DNA of 64,000 nt, from positions 5,112,428 to 5,176,427 of the forward strand of contig NC_085067.1 in the NCBI RefSeq assembly GCF_963662255.1, given 5' to 3'. Of the stretch, positions 34,538 to 49,500 are shown piece by piece; position 1 is the first letter of the stretch; every line of letters begins with the position of its first letter. The notes beneath the pieces are model-generated. The model saw only the letters and a list, made by a program, of their open reading frames with translations. It was not told where the DNA came from and searched no databases. The stretch comes from Cinclus cinclus. Its lineage: Eukaryota > Chordata > Aves > Passeriformes > Cinclidae. The position numbers were made by a program, and so were the translations under genes.

Positions 34538-36114
34538 CTGCGGGGGGAGGTGAGGACAGGGGGTTAAGGACAGAGGGACACAATTAATGAACAGGAGGAC
34601 GCAGTGACAGAATGACAGAATGACAGAATAACACACAGAATCACACACAGAATCACACAAAATCACACACAATCACAGGATGACAGAAGGACACAGTGAC
34701 AGAATGACAGAATGACAGAATCACACACAGAATCACACAAAATCACACACAATCACAGGATGACAGAAGGACACAGTGACAGAATGACAGAATGACAGAA
34801 TCACACACAGAATCACACACAGAATCACACACAGAATCACACACAGAATCACACAAAATCACACACAATCAGGATGACAGAAGGACACAGTGACAGAATG
34901 ACAATCATACAGTCACAAAATCACAGAATGACAGAATCACACATCACACAATCACAGAATAACAGAATTACAATTACAGAATAACAGAATGACAGAATCA
35001 CACACAGAATCACACACAGAATCACACACAGAATCACACAATCACACACAATCACAGAATGACACAATGACAAAATCAAGAACCACACAGTCACAGAATG
35101 ACAATCATACCATCACGCAATCACAAACAGAATCACAGAATCACAAAAAATCACACAGTCACACCATCACAGAATAGCAGAATGACAGAATGACAGAATG
35201 ACACAATCATGCACAATTGCACAATCACACACCACACAATGACAAAATCACAATGACAAAATCACAGAATCACACAATCACAGACTGACACAACCACACA
35301 ATGACAGAATCACAGAATCACAGACTGACAGAATGACACAATGACAGAATCACAGACTGACACAACCACACAGCCACACAACCACCAGGATAGAAGAGAC
35401 CTGTAAGATCGAGTCCAACCCAGCCCTAACACCTCAACTAAACCATGGCACCGAGTGCCACATGCAATCTTTTTTTTTAAAACAACTCTGGGATGGTGAC
35501 TCCACCATCCCCTCGGGCAGACAATTGCAGAACTTTATCACTCTTTCAGTAAAAAAAACTTCTTCCTAACATCCAACCTAGCACACCATTTTTTGGGAGC
35601 AGCCTCATGTGGGACCAAGGTAATGCCTCAGTAAGAAGCTTTACCCACCTAAAAAAACCCCAAATTCCTCTTGTCTTGCAGTGTTTGAGCACCAAAGCAG
35701 CACCTCAGTCCCAAATAAAGCACAGAGTGCCCCTGTGAATCAGTGATAACCATTTAACAGCATGGCTAGAATGCAGCCAGAGGTTGATCCTGGTTTTATC
35801 CATTTTTTTTCCCCTGTAATTTATAGTGGGATGTCTGGTGTGGCTTTATATAAGCAAACCTAAGGAGATAACAAAGAGGTAATGGGGGGTAATGGGGACA
35901 GCTTCAGGACAGCTCTGTTTTGTTTTTTTCTTGTTTTCAGCAGCAATCAGTGTTGTTACACATTTGCTTTTTTTTTTTTCCCTTGGAGCGGGCAGCCAGG
36001 AAAAGGGAATTTCTCACTGGGAATCTCTCCTGCTCCCCCTGAGAGGGATTTAGCTGATACCCACTGGAACAGATTGAATCTCTTGTACAAACTGCCTTTT
36101 CACCTTGCTGAACT

Positions 36115-36175
<61 letters not shown>

Positions 36176-37327
36176 TCCTGAATCCTTGGGTCAGGGCGAC
36201 CCTGGGCTGGTTCTGGGGGAGGCTTTGCCCTCCTGTCCCTGGGGAACCAAGCAAACAAACCCCAAACAGGATTTCATCCCAACAGTCCCGTGGCTGTTCT
36301 GAGCCAGCTGTGGAAATGAGGGGGGGATTTGTGTGAACAAACAGCTGGAAAAGCTCCGGGCCCTGCCATGAAAGTTGGCCACAGAACAGCCCCAAACCTC
36401 AGGAGGAAAATTGTAACCATTAAACAAATCCCTCTGAGCTTTAGTGGGGGATCAGTTACACCACTTGGTTTCATCCTCACATTTTACAAGGCTGCTCCAT
36501 AGGGAAAACACTGATTTTTTTATTTTTTTTTCCCCGCCCCAGCTGGGGTTTTGCCCAATATAACACCAGGATTTGGAATAGAGCCCTTCACTAAGCTCAC
36601 ACGTTGGCAGGATGCTGATTTATCCACGCTCACGCTGAGCTAAAAGCTCTCTCCCATGGAATCAGATCAGAAAATGTTGTCATAAACAGGAATATTGATG
36701 TTTAGATCAAAGGGAATTAAAAGAAAGGGGTTTCCTCCTGGTTTAAATTCATGGCACTGCTCTCAAGCGCTGCACAAATCGTGACATGTGTGGTGTTCTG
36801 AAGGGAAATTGGGATGCTGAAGGGAAATTGGAAGCCCAATTCCTTGCAGGGCAAAGGAACAGCTCAGGGAAAATGAAGAGGCAGCCCCAGAGAGTGAGGA
36901 ATTACAGCAAGAAATTTATGGAGACACCTGGTGAGAAAACTGCTACAAAAATCTCCGCAAAACATTATTGGATGTAATGAATCACCCCCCAAAAAAACCC
37001 AAAACCAAACCAAACCAAACCAAAAACCCTAAAGGTAAAATCCTGAGATGAAAGATTTGTCCTGAAATAATGATGGTAGCAAGGATTGGTACTAAAGTGC
37101 TTTTTCAAAATCCCTGCTCCAAATGATGGCAGTCAAACACTAGAATAGAGAATTGGGAAAGGAAGGAATAGAAACAAATGCTTCAAAAACAGGGATAATT
37201 TTGAGTAAAGGCTTGAGAATTCCCACCCTCAGAGGAGGAATCAAGACAAATAAATACAATTATTTAGCTTAAAGAGGGAATGTGACTCAGATAATAATAT
37301 ATTGTATATTGAATATCCTGCATTTTT

Positions 37328-37391
<64 letters not shown>

Positions 37392-40300
37392 TCCATAAAA
37401 TGAAACAGAGGAGATGAGAATGAAATGCTCTTTTTTCATCCCTCTTAATGCAGGATCTGAGGACACCTGATGCTGAAAGACTGAATTCTCAGGGGAAAAA
37501 GGAGCTCAAATTATCCTCCAGCCATGGGATATCCCTGAGATCAAGGACTTTGTGGGAGGTCCCAAGTGCACAGGGCACTGCTTTGGCTGAGAACATCCAA
37601 AGTCACGGTAGGATTTAAAAAAAAAATAAAATTTAAAAATTGTCTATGGACTAACTGAATTTGAGGAGCAATCAAAAATTCTGCAGTTCACACAAATGGA
37701 GTGACCAGAAGTGGAGTTGCCAGATTCTCTAAAATTTAGAGTGAATAAATTCCTCCTTTTGGCTCATCCTCATTTTTTTACTGAATTTTACACACACCCA
37801 GTGTGGGCACTGCTGTGATTGCTCCTGAGCTGCTCCAGCTCTGTGGTCACAGAGGTTTGGAGCTTTATAAAGTTTAAAGCCTCTGTTCCCCACAGCATGG
37901 AAAGATTTCCCTCCTTAGAGATTCTCAGGGTAAAGAGGATTTTTAAAATACATAAATTTCAAAATATGAAACTTTAAAGCCCCTTTTGAGCTTGCCAATA
38001 AATTCATTAAAAATTCCTAAGTCTTTGCTGTTAAGAAAGCACCAGTGGGGATTAATTATTGTGCTCTCTTCTTGTTCCAAGAGCCTTCCCAGTTTTGCCA
38101 AGGTTTGCACTTTTCGAGTCATAAACTCCAGACATCCCTGCTGTAACATCATTTCTGTGCTAACCAAATTCCAGCCTGTTCCTCCTGCAAAATGCTGGAA
38201 TTTGGAGGGTGGGAAGGGCAGGTTGCTCAGCCTGGAGCTTCTCATTCTAGCCCTGAAATGTGACATCAAAATTAACTTTATTATGGCTGTTATTATAAAA
38301 TAATTGTGCCTGCTGGGAATGCTCTGTGGGAATCACAAGCCTAAACAGCATTTAAAAAAATAAATCCCCAAACATTTGGGCTGATCCTTGGATTCAGCAC
38401 AGGAACTTTTCAGCATCTTAAGAGCAAACCTGGAGAGGATGTTAAAATTGTCCCTGAATTTCCCCACAGTGACCTGCTGTGCTGCTCCAGGAACTGTCTG
38501 TGCTGTCCCAAACCCCCAAATCCCCAAATCCCTGAGTTTTCCTTGGCTCCACACCAAGCTCCAGGCCTGCCCCACCTCCATGCCAGGTAAAAGCTGGAGG
38601 TGTTTGATGGGAAAAGGGAATTCTGAGCCGGTAGGGCTCGTGGAAGGATTGCTGACATCAGGAAGGGCTCCAGCCCTAAATCCTTCCCAGCAGAAGGAAA
38701 AAAGCAGGAGCTGTGGGTCTCAGCTCTTTCCCAAATCCATGGATCCATGGTGAGGTCTGGGCTGGGAGGGACCTTCCAGGGACCTTGTTCCAGCCCCTCC
38801 ACGGCAGGGCAGACACGGAGCAGATCCTGAAAGCTCCGGGTACAAAGAGCAAGGAGAAGGAATTGTTATCCATGGGGGAGGGCTGGCCAGCCCCAGCAGC
38901 CCCAACACCTTCACCTCAGCCCGTGGGACAAAGGGACAGACACTGCAGAGCAGGGACACCTCTGGGGAGCAGGGACATCCCAAAGTGCAGGGACATCCCA
39001 AAGTGCAGGGACATCCTACAGAGCAGGGACATCCCACAGAGCAGGGACATCCCATAGAGCAGGGACATCCCAAAGTGCAGGGACATCCCATAGAGCAGTG
39101 TCACCCCACAGTGTCACCTGATAGAGCAGGGGCACCCTAGAGTGTCACACAAGAGCAATGTCACCTCACAGAACAGTGTCACCCCACAGAACAGTGTCAC
39201 CCCACAGAACAGTGTCACCTCTCAGTGTAACCATACAGAGCAGTGTCACCATACAGAACTGTGTCACCCCACAGAACAGTGTCACCCCACAGAGCAGTGT
39301 CACCTCTCAGTGTCACCCTACAGAACAGTGTCACCCCACAGAGCAGTGTCACCTCTCAGTGTCACCCCACAGAGCAGTGTCACCCCACAGAACAGTGTCA
39401 CCTCTCAGTGTCACCCCACAGAGCAGTGTCACCTCTCAGTGTCACCCTACAGAACAGTGTCACCCTACAGAACTGTCACCCCACAGAACAGTGTCACCTC
39501 TCAGTGTCACCCCACAGAGCAGTGTCACCTCTCAGTGTCACCCTACAGAACAGTGTCACCCCACAGAACAGTGTCACCTCTCAGTGTCACCCCACAGAGC
39601 AGTGTCACCCCACAGAGCAGTGTCACCTCTCAGTGTCACCCCACAGAGCGGTGTCACCCACTCTGGGCTCCTGTCTGCACTCCCTGACCTTTCCCAGCCC
39701 TACCTCTTGGACAATCCCATGGAAATGCCACCCACCCCACTGTCCCACCCCACTGTCCCAGCCCCTCAGTGTCCCCGTGCCATTCAGCAAGGGGACAGTG
39801 GGATGAGGCTCCCAGTGTCCCATTCAGCAAAGGGACCCGATGACACTTTTAAAAGCCACGAGCTGCTCAAAAAATGGATTTCTGTTCTCCCCACCTGATC
39901 AATATCTCCAATTAAGCAGCTCATTTGCATGCAGCTCCAGCACTGGGATGGGGAGGGAAGGGAAAAGTTCTTGTTCTTTTTCAGAACCAGCATTTCCCTC
40001 CCCCCCCCCCCATTTGTTTTTATTTCCTGCTAAACAAAATGCTAAAAAAAAAAAGGCATTTGGGAGCCATTAAAATGCTTTGCTATAATTATAACTCTAT
40101 CTAATTTAGTGGGGGAAAAAAAAAAAAGAAGTAAATTTCCTGCTGTTGGAGAGCTCCATTTTCTTATCCCATCCTACCCAAAATAAAATGTATTTATATC
40201 ATCCTCCCTACGATACCATTTGCTCCCAAACCTCTGTTTTTATACAGAAACAGTTGGAATTTTTCCAACAAACTCTACTCCAGTGGAATAAGGAGCTGCA

Positions 40301-43300
40301 GCTGATAGAACCTGGATTTGCAGGAGAGGCAATTTGCACAAATGCCCAGAGAAAAACAATCAGGAATTCAAAGGAAAACAACATGTTGGGCTCGTTGCTT
40401 CTGAAAATTACTCCCTGGAAGAGAATTGGCCCGAAATAAGGATTTGTGTTACAATAAATGAGAGTTTGCCATGAAACAAACAGCATTTTCTTCAAATTCT
40501 AACACAGGAGGGGGGAAAAAAAGCTGGAAAGGCTCTCGGAAAGGGACTTTTATGATTGGGTAGATACAAAAATACCCAAATCATATTGGATTTACATGAG
40601 CAGCTCCTCACTAGGGAGGGGGGAAGCTGGGCTGGTTAGGAAAAGGACTTTTAAATCCATTTGCAGCCCTCAGTGTCAGAAGGGAAGAGGCCACAGGAAA
40701 AGAAATTCCCAATCATTTGCTCATAAAAACACACAGCTGGCTGCCAACACGGTTTTAAGAACTGAGAGAAGAGGAGGAAAAAGAAAAGGGAGAGGGATGG
40801 GATGGGATGGGATGGGATGGGATGGGATGGGATGGGATGGGATGGGATGGGATGGGATGGGATGGAGAACAGCAGTGCTGGCCAGGACTCCAGCACTCTT
40901 CTGGAAAAGCAGGATGGAGGTTTCCTTAAATCCCCAATTCCAGCCTCTCCCTTTGGTTTTGTTGTTGCTTTGTTTGATTTTTGGAAGGAACGACCCCATA
41001 AACAGGCTGGATGTGACCCCAAAAGTGAGGGGAGGGTGTGTGGCTGCTCCTGCTCTGTCCCCTCACCACAAACTGAGGTTTTGCCACGTCGTGTCCATTT
41101 GCAGCTGGAAATTTGGGCTGGTGTTAATTATCTCTGCTAATTATCTCCATCCCATTCCAGAGCCCGTGGAGTTTTGGGGAAACACCCAGGCTTGAGAGGC
41201 AACAGCTCTGATTCACCTCTGCCCACCAAAATCCTCTCCCAGCCCTCAAATCTGCTCCTGGTGTTGTCAAACAACAACAACAACAAAAGAAAAAAAAAAA
41301 AAAGATCCAGGAAAAATCTGTGGAGAATTCCCTGAATCCAGGCCCTCGCTGAGGGTTTGAGGTTCACACTTAGCAGAGGCTGTTTGTGTTTCCTGTTCCT
41401 TGAAATAAGTTAAATTCCATTCATACAAAGGGGAAAAGCCCAGGGGTTTTTTGGGGGGTTGGGGAGATGTGGGGAGAGAAGTTTCAACTCTGATCCTCCA
41501 GCCCAGTTTTCTCATCAGAAACCAACCCAAAGAAACGAAGAAAAAAAACCAAAACAAAACAAAAAAAACCCCCAAAACACCCTCTCCCAACTGCTCTTCC
41601 TGCAATTAGGGAGTGATCAGCTGCCAAAATGAGTGCCTGGGGCTTGGCTTTCCCTAAAATGTTTATTTTATTGGAGCACAGATCACATTTGGAAGAGTTT
41701 AGGCAGGCTGAGGTTCCCTCTTGCTCTGATGAGAGCCAGAGCACGAGAGGCAGACGCCAGCCCGGCTCCCAGGGTCCTGCTTGTCCCTCTCCCTCCTTGG
41801 GAAGGGATTTTTCCAGAGCCAGCAGTTGCTATCACCCCCTATTTTTCCTTTTTCCTCACCCCTAATCCTTGGCAGGTCCCTATTCCAAGCCAAGTCCTGC
41901 CCTTCCCACCAAAATCCCAACACCTCTGGTGTCCAAAGTGAAGCCCAACAGGGATCCTGCCACGCTCAGGGATGGATCCAAGGGAAAACTCCAGCTCCTG
42001 ATGCTGGGCACAGTTGGTTTGTGGGGACAGAGACCCATGGGATGGATCTGTGATGTCCCATGTGGGGCTGGCTGGTGACCTCCAACACCATCCAGGGTGT
42101 CAGGAACCCCCCCCAGAGCACAGAACATCCCAAAGAATATGCAGGGATTTGTGCTGGAGGAGCTGCACAGCCAGAGGAAGAGGAGATGGACACAGCGAGG
42201 GAGCCAGGAGCCTCTCACCTGACGTTTGCCCAGGTTTTAATCAGAATTTCCACATCCATCGAGCCACAAAAGCTTTTTTTTTTTTTTTTTTCTTTTCCAC
42301 ATGGTTTTCAACTCACAGGTGTTAAGTTTGCCCAGCAATCCCTGCTCCTGTGGCCATCCTGCTTCCCTGCAGGGGCAGAGCTTGGGATGGGATCCCTGGG
42401 ATTTGGCAGCCTCGGGATAAGGAGCCCTGAGCAGTGCGGGGCTGCTCCTGCACACCCTCCCTGCCCTGGTGCTGGAAATTCCAACCCTGGGATGCATCTG
42501 CTTCACATTAACACCAAACACTGGGTCCCCCTCGGCCCAGCAGAACAGAGGCACCATTGTACCCCCAGCTCCCCTCCAGTGAGAAATAACAGGATACAAC
42601 CTGACCCACTGCTACTCCCCTGCCCCTGGCTTCAAAAGAAAAAGGGATTTTTTTGGAGGTGGCTTTTCATCTTCTGTTCCATTGAGAGGATTTCTCAGCG
42701 CCCCTCTCCTCCGTAACTGCAGCAGAGGTTGAAGCTGAATTTTTGGCACCCCGTGGGTTGTTTTTCCTGCTGGGTGGGCACAGTTTTTTGGTGCAGTTAT
42801 TTCACTTTAAGCTCCCTTCCCTGAGCCTAGGGGCAGCAAAAAAGCGGCTGCAGCCATTCCTGCAAAGCCAAACAAAGGGAAAAACCCAGGCCAGGAGGAA
42901 CAGCTCGAGCTGCCCAAAGCAAACTCCCTCTTCCCCCAGCACTCCATTGCTTTTGGCAGGTTATTTCCCTGCTGACGGGGGGGGATTTCAGCCTCCAGCT
43001 GCCCCCAGAGATGAAACCAGAGCAGGGAGCAGAGGTGGAGCTGCTGCCAAGGGGGGATAACAGAGCAGGGATGTGCTGCTCTGCTCTGAGCAAACACTGC
43101 CCAGCTCCCCCAGTCCCCACAGCACGGCAAATTCTGCTGGACAAGCAGCAAAACCACAAAAACCTTCCCTGGATTTTCCCTGGCTGCCTGTTTGGTTTCT
43201 CTGCTCCAACACACAGGCCTTCCAAATGGAAATATTTTGCCTTTTTCTCTGCACCCACCCGTGATGAGGGTTTGTGTCACTGTGCTCCGAGCTGGAGCAG

Positions 43301-46300
43301 TGCTGGAAAGATCAGCCCAGCAACAAATCTTCCCAGGTGATTTGTCCATATTATGTCAACACACACTTTTATTTTTTTTTTTTCCCCCCCTGAAGTCTCC
43401 AGCTCATAATCTTTGGGATAACGAGCTCCATTTGGGGGCCCAGCGTGACCCAGCTGATTAAAGCAGGGGATGCAGGAGAGGACTGGCTCCAGATGGGCAT
43501 TTCTGGGATAATCCTCATTCCCCAGAGCACACGAGGCTGGATTCATCCCCCAAAAATACCCCCAGCTCCCCAGTCTGGCGCTAATCTGGACAAGGGGAGA
43601 GTAAAACACCTGGAAGAACATATTGCCACCATTCCTGGACAAAAGGAATAAGCCTTGGGGCTGTTTGACTCTGGGATGTGTCAAAACACAGCCTGGCAAA
43701 ACCCAAATGTGTCCAGGGGCTTTGGACTTTTCCTGGAGGTGCCAAAAAACCCTTTTGAGATGCAAAAGAACCTTCTGTGCTTCAGATGCTCCAGAGGGTG
43801 TTTTGTTGCTTTTTTTGTTTTGTTTTGTTTTTTTGTGTTTTTTCTTGTTTTTTTTTAGGGTGGTTTCTTTTCTCCATCTCATCTCCCTGGAGCTGGGGGA
43901 TGAGTGAGGATGAAGGGTCAGAGTGGAAAGGGCTGAGCTCAGTTTGTGCCACCCATGGGGACAAACAGAAACCCCTGGTGATGACACAACCCCCCTGCAG
44001 CCATCCCCATCTCCAGTGTTTTAAATTTTAAAGCCAAAATTTCCAGCCAAAGAGAGCGGGGGGTGGGAATTCACCGAGTCCAAGGGATGGATGAGCTCAC
44101 TTAAACACCTTCACTCACCACCTGGAAGGGCTGGAGAAATCAAATCAATGTAAAGAGCTCCTATCAAAGCTTCATCATCCAGCTTGATTGTCTTAATTGG
44201 GAAATACAGCCCAGGCTGGGCTGGCTAGGGATAAAATGGGTATCACTGCTGGGCAGTGATTTCCCCCATGGAGCAGCATCCAGGCACCAAATTGCCCCTC
44301 AGCACCAAAAAAATAAAGGAGTCAGTGTCTGTTTGAGACAAGACAAATCATCACAGAGTGTCTGGATGGTTTCCAGGCTGGGGAGATGAATTATTTTCCC
44401 AGCTGATTCCTCGTTTAATAACAATTTCTACCGCTTGGTTCCTGGCTCTGCAGCCCGAGTGGTGGGGATGGATTTAAATAATCCCCACCATGTGTCCATG
44501 GAAAAATCTCATTTCCACTCTGCCCAGAAGCAGAGGAGTAATTATTAAAAAAAGAAAAAATTAAAAACCTCACACTTTTCACCATCAAAGGCCTTTTCTA
44601 ATTAAGCACCGGACTAAAAGACACATTTAAGGAGGCACAAACACCCAAGTGCAAGGAGGTGGGAAGGGAGGAAAATCACCACGTTATTCCTCGATTCAGC
44701 TGCAGGAGGAGAGAGGAAAGAGGAGGATGAGGGTAGCTTGAAACCTTAAAAACCTGAAGTTTATAAAGCTGCAGCAAAATGTGAGGGAAAAGTCAGTGTG
44801 GAGGGGTGTCCTGCTGCTCTAAATCACCCCATCCCAGCCTCAGGTTGTTTCTGCTTTATTTTCCAGCATTTCTGGCTGGCAGGAGCAGCAAAAGCAATGC
44901 AAGCCTTTGTCAGGGTCAATGTTCATCAGTGTGGGGGAATGGTGCTTTGCAGTTTGGGGTCAATTGTTTTCAATTCTGGGGCAGCCCAGACAAGGAGCAG
45001 GGCAAGGGCTCATTTTACACCTGGAGCCAGTGGAAAACCTGAAATCCCTGCCATGTGCCAGCCCTGTGCCACCAACCCGGGTGGCATTTCAGTGTCCATG
45101 AATTATTTACAGTTCAGCTCCAGCAGCTTCAAATGCAGGTTTTGGGTAATGCCAGCTCCTGTGCCAGGAGCTGCAGCCTCTCCACGGGCAGGGATAACCT
45201 CTCCCCCCAGCCAAACCCAGCTGGAAAAAGAACTCATTTCCACCCCAAACTTGCTGGTCTGCTGGCCAAACAGCTCTCAGTGACAAGGAATGACTTCAGC
45301 ACCTGCTTGGTGTGGGTTGCTCAGTTTTTCCAGGAAGAAGGGGGCAGATCCTCCAGCTCCCACTCCAACCGACACAGGAAAAATCAGATTTCCCCAGAAT
45401 ATCGTGAGCAAGAACTCTTTGCAGTTATTTAAAGGATACCTGGAGACATTAAATAGATGTGGGGATCTTGGCTTAGTGGTGGACTTGATCTCAGAATGTT
45501 TTTCCAGCCTTAATGATCCCACAACGGTGGCAGCTCCTTTAATTGCCACAAGCCACAATTTGCAGAATTATTCCTCAACCACAGCCCTCACAAATCTTTA
45601 CTCCCCCGGATTTGCAGCATTCCACCTTTCCTCCCATCCCATCTGTTCACAGTTTAGCCCCACTTTCATCATGCCAAAAGTCTCTGACTCTTTCAATTCA
45701 ACAAGAAGCATCACAGCATTTTACTTCCAAGCCTCTGGAGCCTGAACCGTGGTGTTTAGTGGCTTGTCCCGAATTCTTGGTGCTTTTGGGTCCTTCAGCA
45801 TCACCCAGCAGGGAGGACTGGGTGGAAAAGGAATTCCTTGGGCTTGTTTTCAGCCTCTGTTTTGCTGCAATATTGACACACTCAGGCTGCTGAGCTGGGA
45901 GCAGCTCAGGACATCCCTGTGCATTGTCAGGTCCATCCCTCCCTGCCTGACACCCCCTCCCCAATCCAAGGATAAAGTGCAACCCTGACACCCTGAATTT
46001 ACATCCCACTGGCCTGAAAAGAGAATTATTTAACACCAAAGCCTCTTAGTGCTGTACATTATCAACTTTAAAATAATACAGCTCTTTTTTTTTTTTTCTT
46101 TTTTTCTTGATTCCTCTCTCATTCAAGACATCCATTTCCAGCTGGATGGAATCCTTCCCTTCTTCCCACTCAGCCTGTGCTGGGTGATTGCTGGCCTGTT
46201 CCTCCTCTCCCCTCCAACATCACACCCCATTCCCACCAGGATAAAACATTTCACCAAGGTTTTTGCAGGGTCACAAAACCCTGGGGCTGCCAGAGGGGAT

Positions 46301-46487
46301 GTTTGCACATTCAACAGCATTTTTGGAGAAGAGATTCATTGGAATTTCTACATAACAAGCAGCTCCAGGGAGCTGCATCCCAGCTTCAGAGGGTTGGGGC
46401 TTTGCCTTTTATGTGGGAACAGCTTGGGCACATTTAACCCCAGGTTTAACCTGCCCACCCCACTCAAACCCATCCGCCAGGATTCCA

Positions 46488-46537
<50 letters not shown>

Positions 46538-49500
46538 AATCCCAGCCAGGCACATGCAAAGGACCAGCCCCAAACGCTGCTCCCGCCCTCCCAGATATCT
46601 TGGAATATGTTGGAAAACAGATATTCCAGAGAGCAAAGGAGCAGTTTGGAAGTCACCCAGCCCATCGGAGAGCAGGGACACAGCAGGGACTGTGCCTGCA
46701 GCCAGGTGTGTGCCAGAGGGAATCAACTCCAGGGGCAGCAGCCCAGAGCAGCACGGGTGCAGGAGCACTGGGAACAGAACGACTGACAGGGCAAATCAGG
46801 GATTGCTCCCAGCCCAGCCATAAGAGAAAGAGAAAGGTCACATCTTGAGCAGCTATAAAAAGTCTAGACTGGCAGATGGAGGAAATGCCCCATGGCCATG
46901 GAGGTGATGAAAAGGGCATTCCTGGGATAAAATTACATCCAACTGTTTCTCCCAACTCCTTACTGGTACCTCAAAAAGTTCCTTTGTTTTTTTTCCTCCC
47001 TGTGTGCCCTGAACCCCAACAAAGCTCCTCATTTTCTGTGTGTGGAAGAGCCAAATCCCACCAGCCCTGCTGGGACCAGCCCCCTTCTGCTCTTCAGCAC
47101 CACAAATTCCCAAATATTTCTGCCAAAGCACAGAAAATATTCCCAATTTATTAGGGTGGCTGAGCCCTGTGTGAACCCTACCAAACCAAACGTGTCTCCC
47201 AAAGCTTTCCTGTTCTCTCTCCCAAAAATCTTAGCTCATTTCTGTGTCATTCCAGGCCTTCCCATCACATTAAGACATTTATCAGAAAGAATTACTCAGT
47301 GCCTGTGGTTACCCCTCCCCATTCCCAGTTATCCAAAGGGATTTCCCATTCCAGCAAACAACTCTGCTGCCTGGGGAGTCCCTCCAGCACAGCCAAGCTG
47401 GTGACAAGGGACAGCCACACCTTGCAGGACGTTTTTGGTGGCCATTCAATATTTCCAGAGAAAAGCCTCATCTGCCTTGGCCAGGCTGGGATTTAAAAGC
47501 TCCATTTCAGGAGCAGACAGAGATTAAATCCGAATTTCCAGCCCTCAATCACAAAAGTAGTGTAGGACAAGCTCAGAGGTGGCTCTCGGGGCAATTAACA
47601 GGAATAAGAGAGTAATTAAGCACAAATCTTTCTGTGCTGCAGGAACAGAGTGGGGACAGTTCTTTAAACAACCACCAGGCAGGGGCAGACAGGAGCTGGA
47701 GTTTAGTGCCCATCCTGGGAATGAACTGAGCCACCAAACTGGGAATTCCCCTCCTGAGGACAAGGATTTTTGGGCTCAGGGAGCACGCAGGGTGCAGCCC
47801 TTGGCTGTGGTGATGTGACCCAGCAAAACCCAGCAGAGCCACCCTGGCCAGGAGCAACTCTGGCTCTCGCCCAGCTCTAAGCCAGGGCTGAGCATCCCAT
47901 GGCTTCCCAACCCCTCTTCCCAACCTGGAAAACCACCGGGAACCGAGCTTGGCTTTTCTCCACACCCAGAGCCTCAGCTCATGCTGGAAAGAGCAGAGAG
48001 GTTTGGGAATTGCATGTTTTCCACTGCAAAAGGTGGGGAACTCCACCACCACCCCAAATCACAGAGTTCTGAGCATTTGTAGCACCCTCTCTGTGCTCTC
48101 TGCTCCCTGGAATATCCGTGGAATGACATCCCATGGACACGGGGTGAGGGGATCACCCACACGCACATCCCAAAGGCTGCAGCTCCCACATTCCTGCTCT
48201 CCTGCAGCAGCTCCAGCTCACACACACACACACAGAGAAATGGGATTTCAACGGCCAGGAGACCCTGCACAGTCCTGCTCCAGCCTCCTCCCACTGCCTG
48301 GATTTGTGCTGGATGCTCTCAAGGGATCCTTTGTTGCAGGAGCTCCAGCTTCTCTCGCTCGCCCACCAGCTGAGGAGGATTTCCAGCCACAAACATTCCC
48401 TTTCTGTTTTTTTTTTTTTTTTTTTTTATTTTTTATTTTTTTCTTTTTCAAAGGGCTTCTCCCACCACGAAAACTCATTTTTAAATTACTTTTTTTTTTT
48501 CCCTTTGTAAAGCAATGCAAGCAGGCAGTGCCAACATGAAAGCTCAGCACGCAGCATTCCTGCAGGACAGAAATATTTTGTGCCCCCGATGAAATCAGGA
48601 GTGGGATGGTAAAAGATCATTCCTGCCATCAAAATAAGGCTGCTCAACCTCTGAAAATTCATCACTAAATCCAAACACTTTCTGTTCTAACAGGTCTCTG
48701 CCCCTGGATGCCAAATGCCATGGAGAACATCCAGCCTTCAGGTAACCAGGGGTTAAATCTGCCACAGCCTCACAGAGCCTCCACATTTCCAAAAGCTGTC
48801 CCAAATTATTAATTTTCCTGCTATTGTCAAGGTGATTTCTGATGATTTTACATCAGAGGGTGAAAGGAGTTCAGGCTGAGTCCCAGGTGTCATCAGCAGA
48901 AAGGACAAGTGGCAAAGAAAAAAAAGTGAGGAGCTCAGGAAAACCACCTGGAGAACCCAGGAGAAGTGAGAAAAAAAAAATAAATCAGCTCCTGACTTTT
49001 TTCATGTGCCAGCACTGGGGGATTTCCATGAGTGAGGGCTGGGAGCTGTGAAACAAAATAAAATGAGGTTAGTGCAGAAAGTGCCACGTTGGCTCAGCCT
49101 GGCAAGGACACCCCCAGTATGAGGCTCAGGCTTCATTTTGGGGGTTTCTCTGCTTATTGCAGAACAGCAGCAGAGTTTAAAAAATTCCATGCATTTAGGT
49201 CCAGATTGACTCCATTTAATTTCATTTAAAGTGAGCTGCTTCACCCTAAATTCTTCCCCTGCTTCGTGCAGGGGAATTAACAGGAATTGTGTACAAAAAA
49301 ATAAAAATAAAATAATAATGATAAAATAAAAGTTTATCTGATGTAAATTAGGAGTTACAAGGTGAATATTTGATATTCCTTCAGCTGGTATCCGCTGGCC
49401 CATCCTCCCTGCTGCATTCCTGGCTTGTTCCTACCAGGAGAAGGGATGGAGATCCCAGGAGAGGGATGGAGATCCCAGGAGAAGGGATGGAGATCCCAGG

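Noticed and set aside
34136..34567. Plus-strand frames of 98-143 codons opposite the LRRC75A last exon
   Set aside because: Shadow of the conserved minus-strand exon; no conservation of their own.
34601..35385. A CRISPR-like repeat array
   Set aside because: No regular spacers and vertebrate context; plain nested tandem repeats.
39142..39898. Three overlapping plus-strand frames of 181-246 codons
   Set aside because: They translate a minisatellite whose units lack stops; peptides are repeats of SVTPQ / CHPTEQ / VSPHR.
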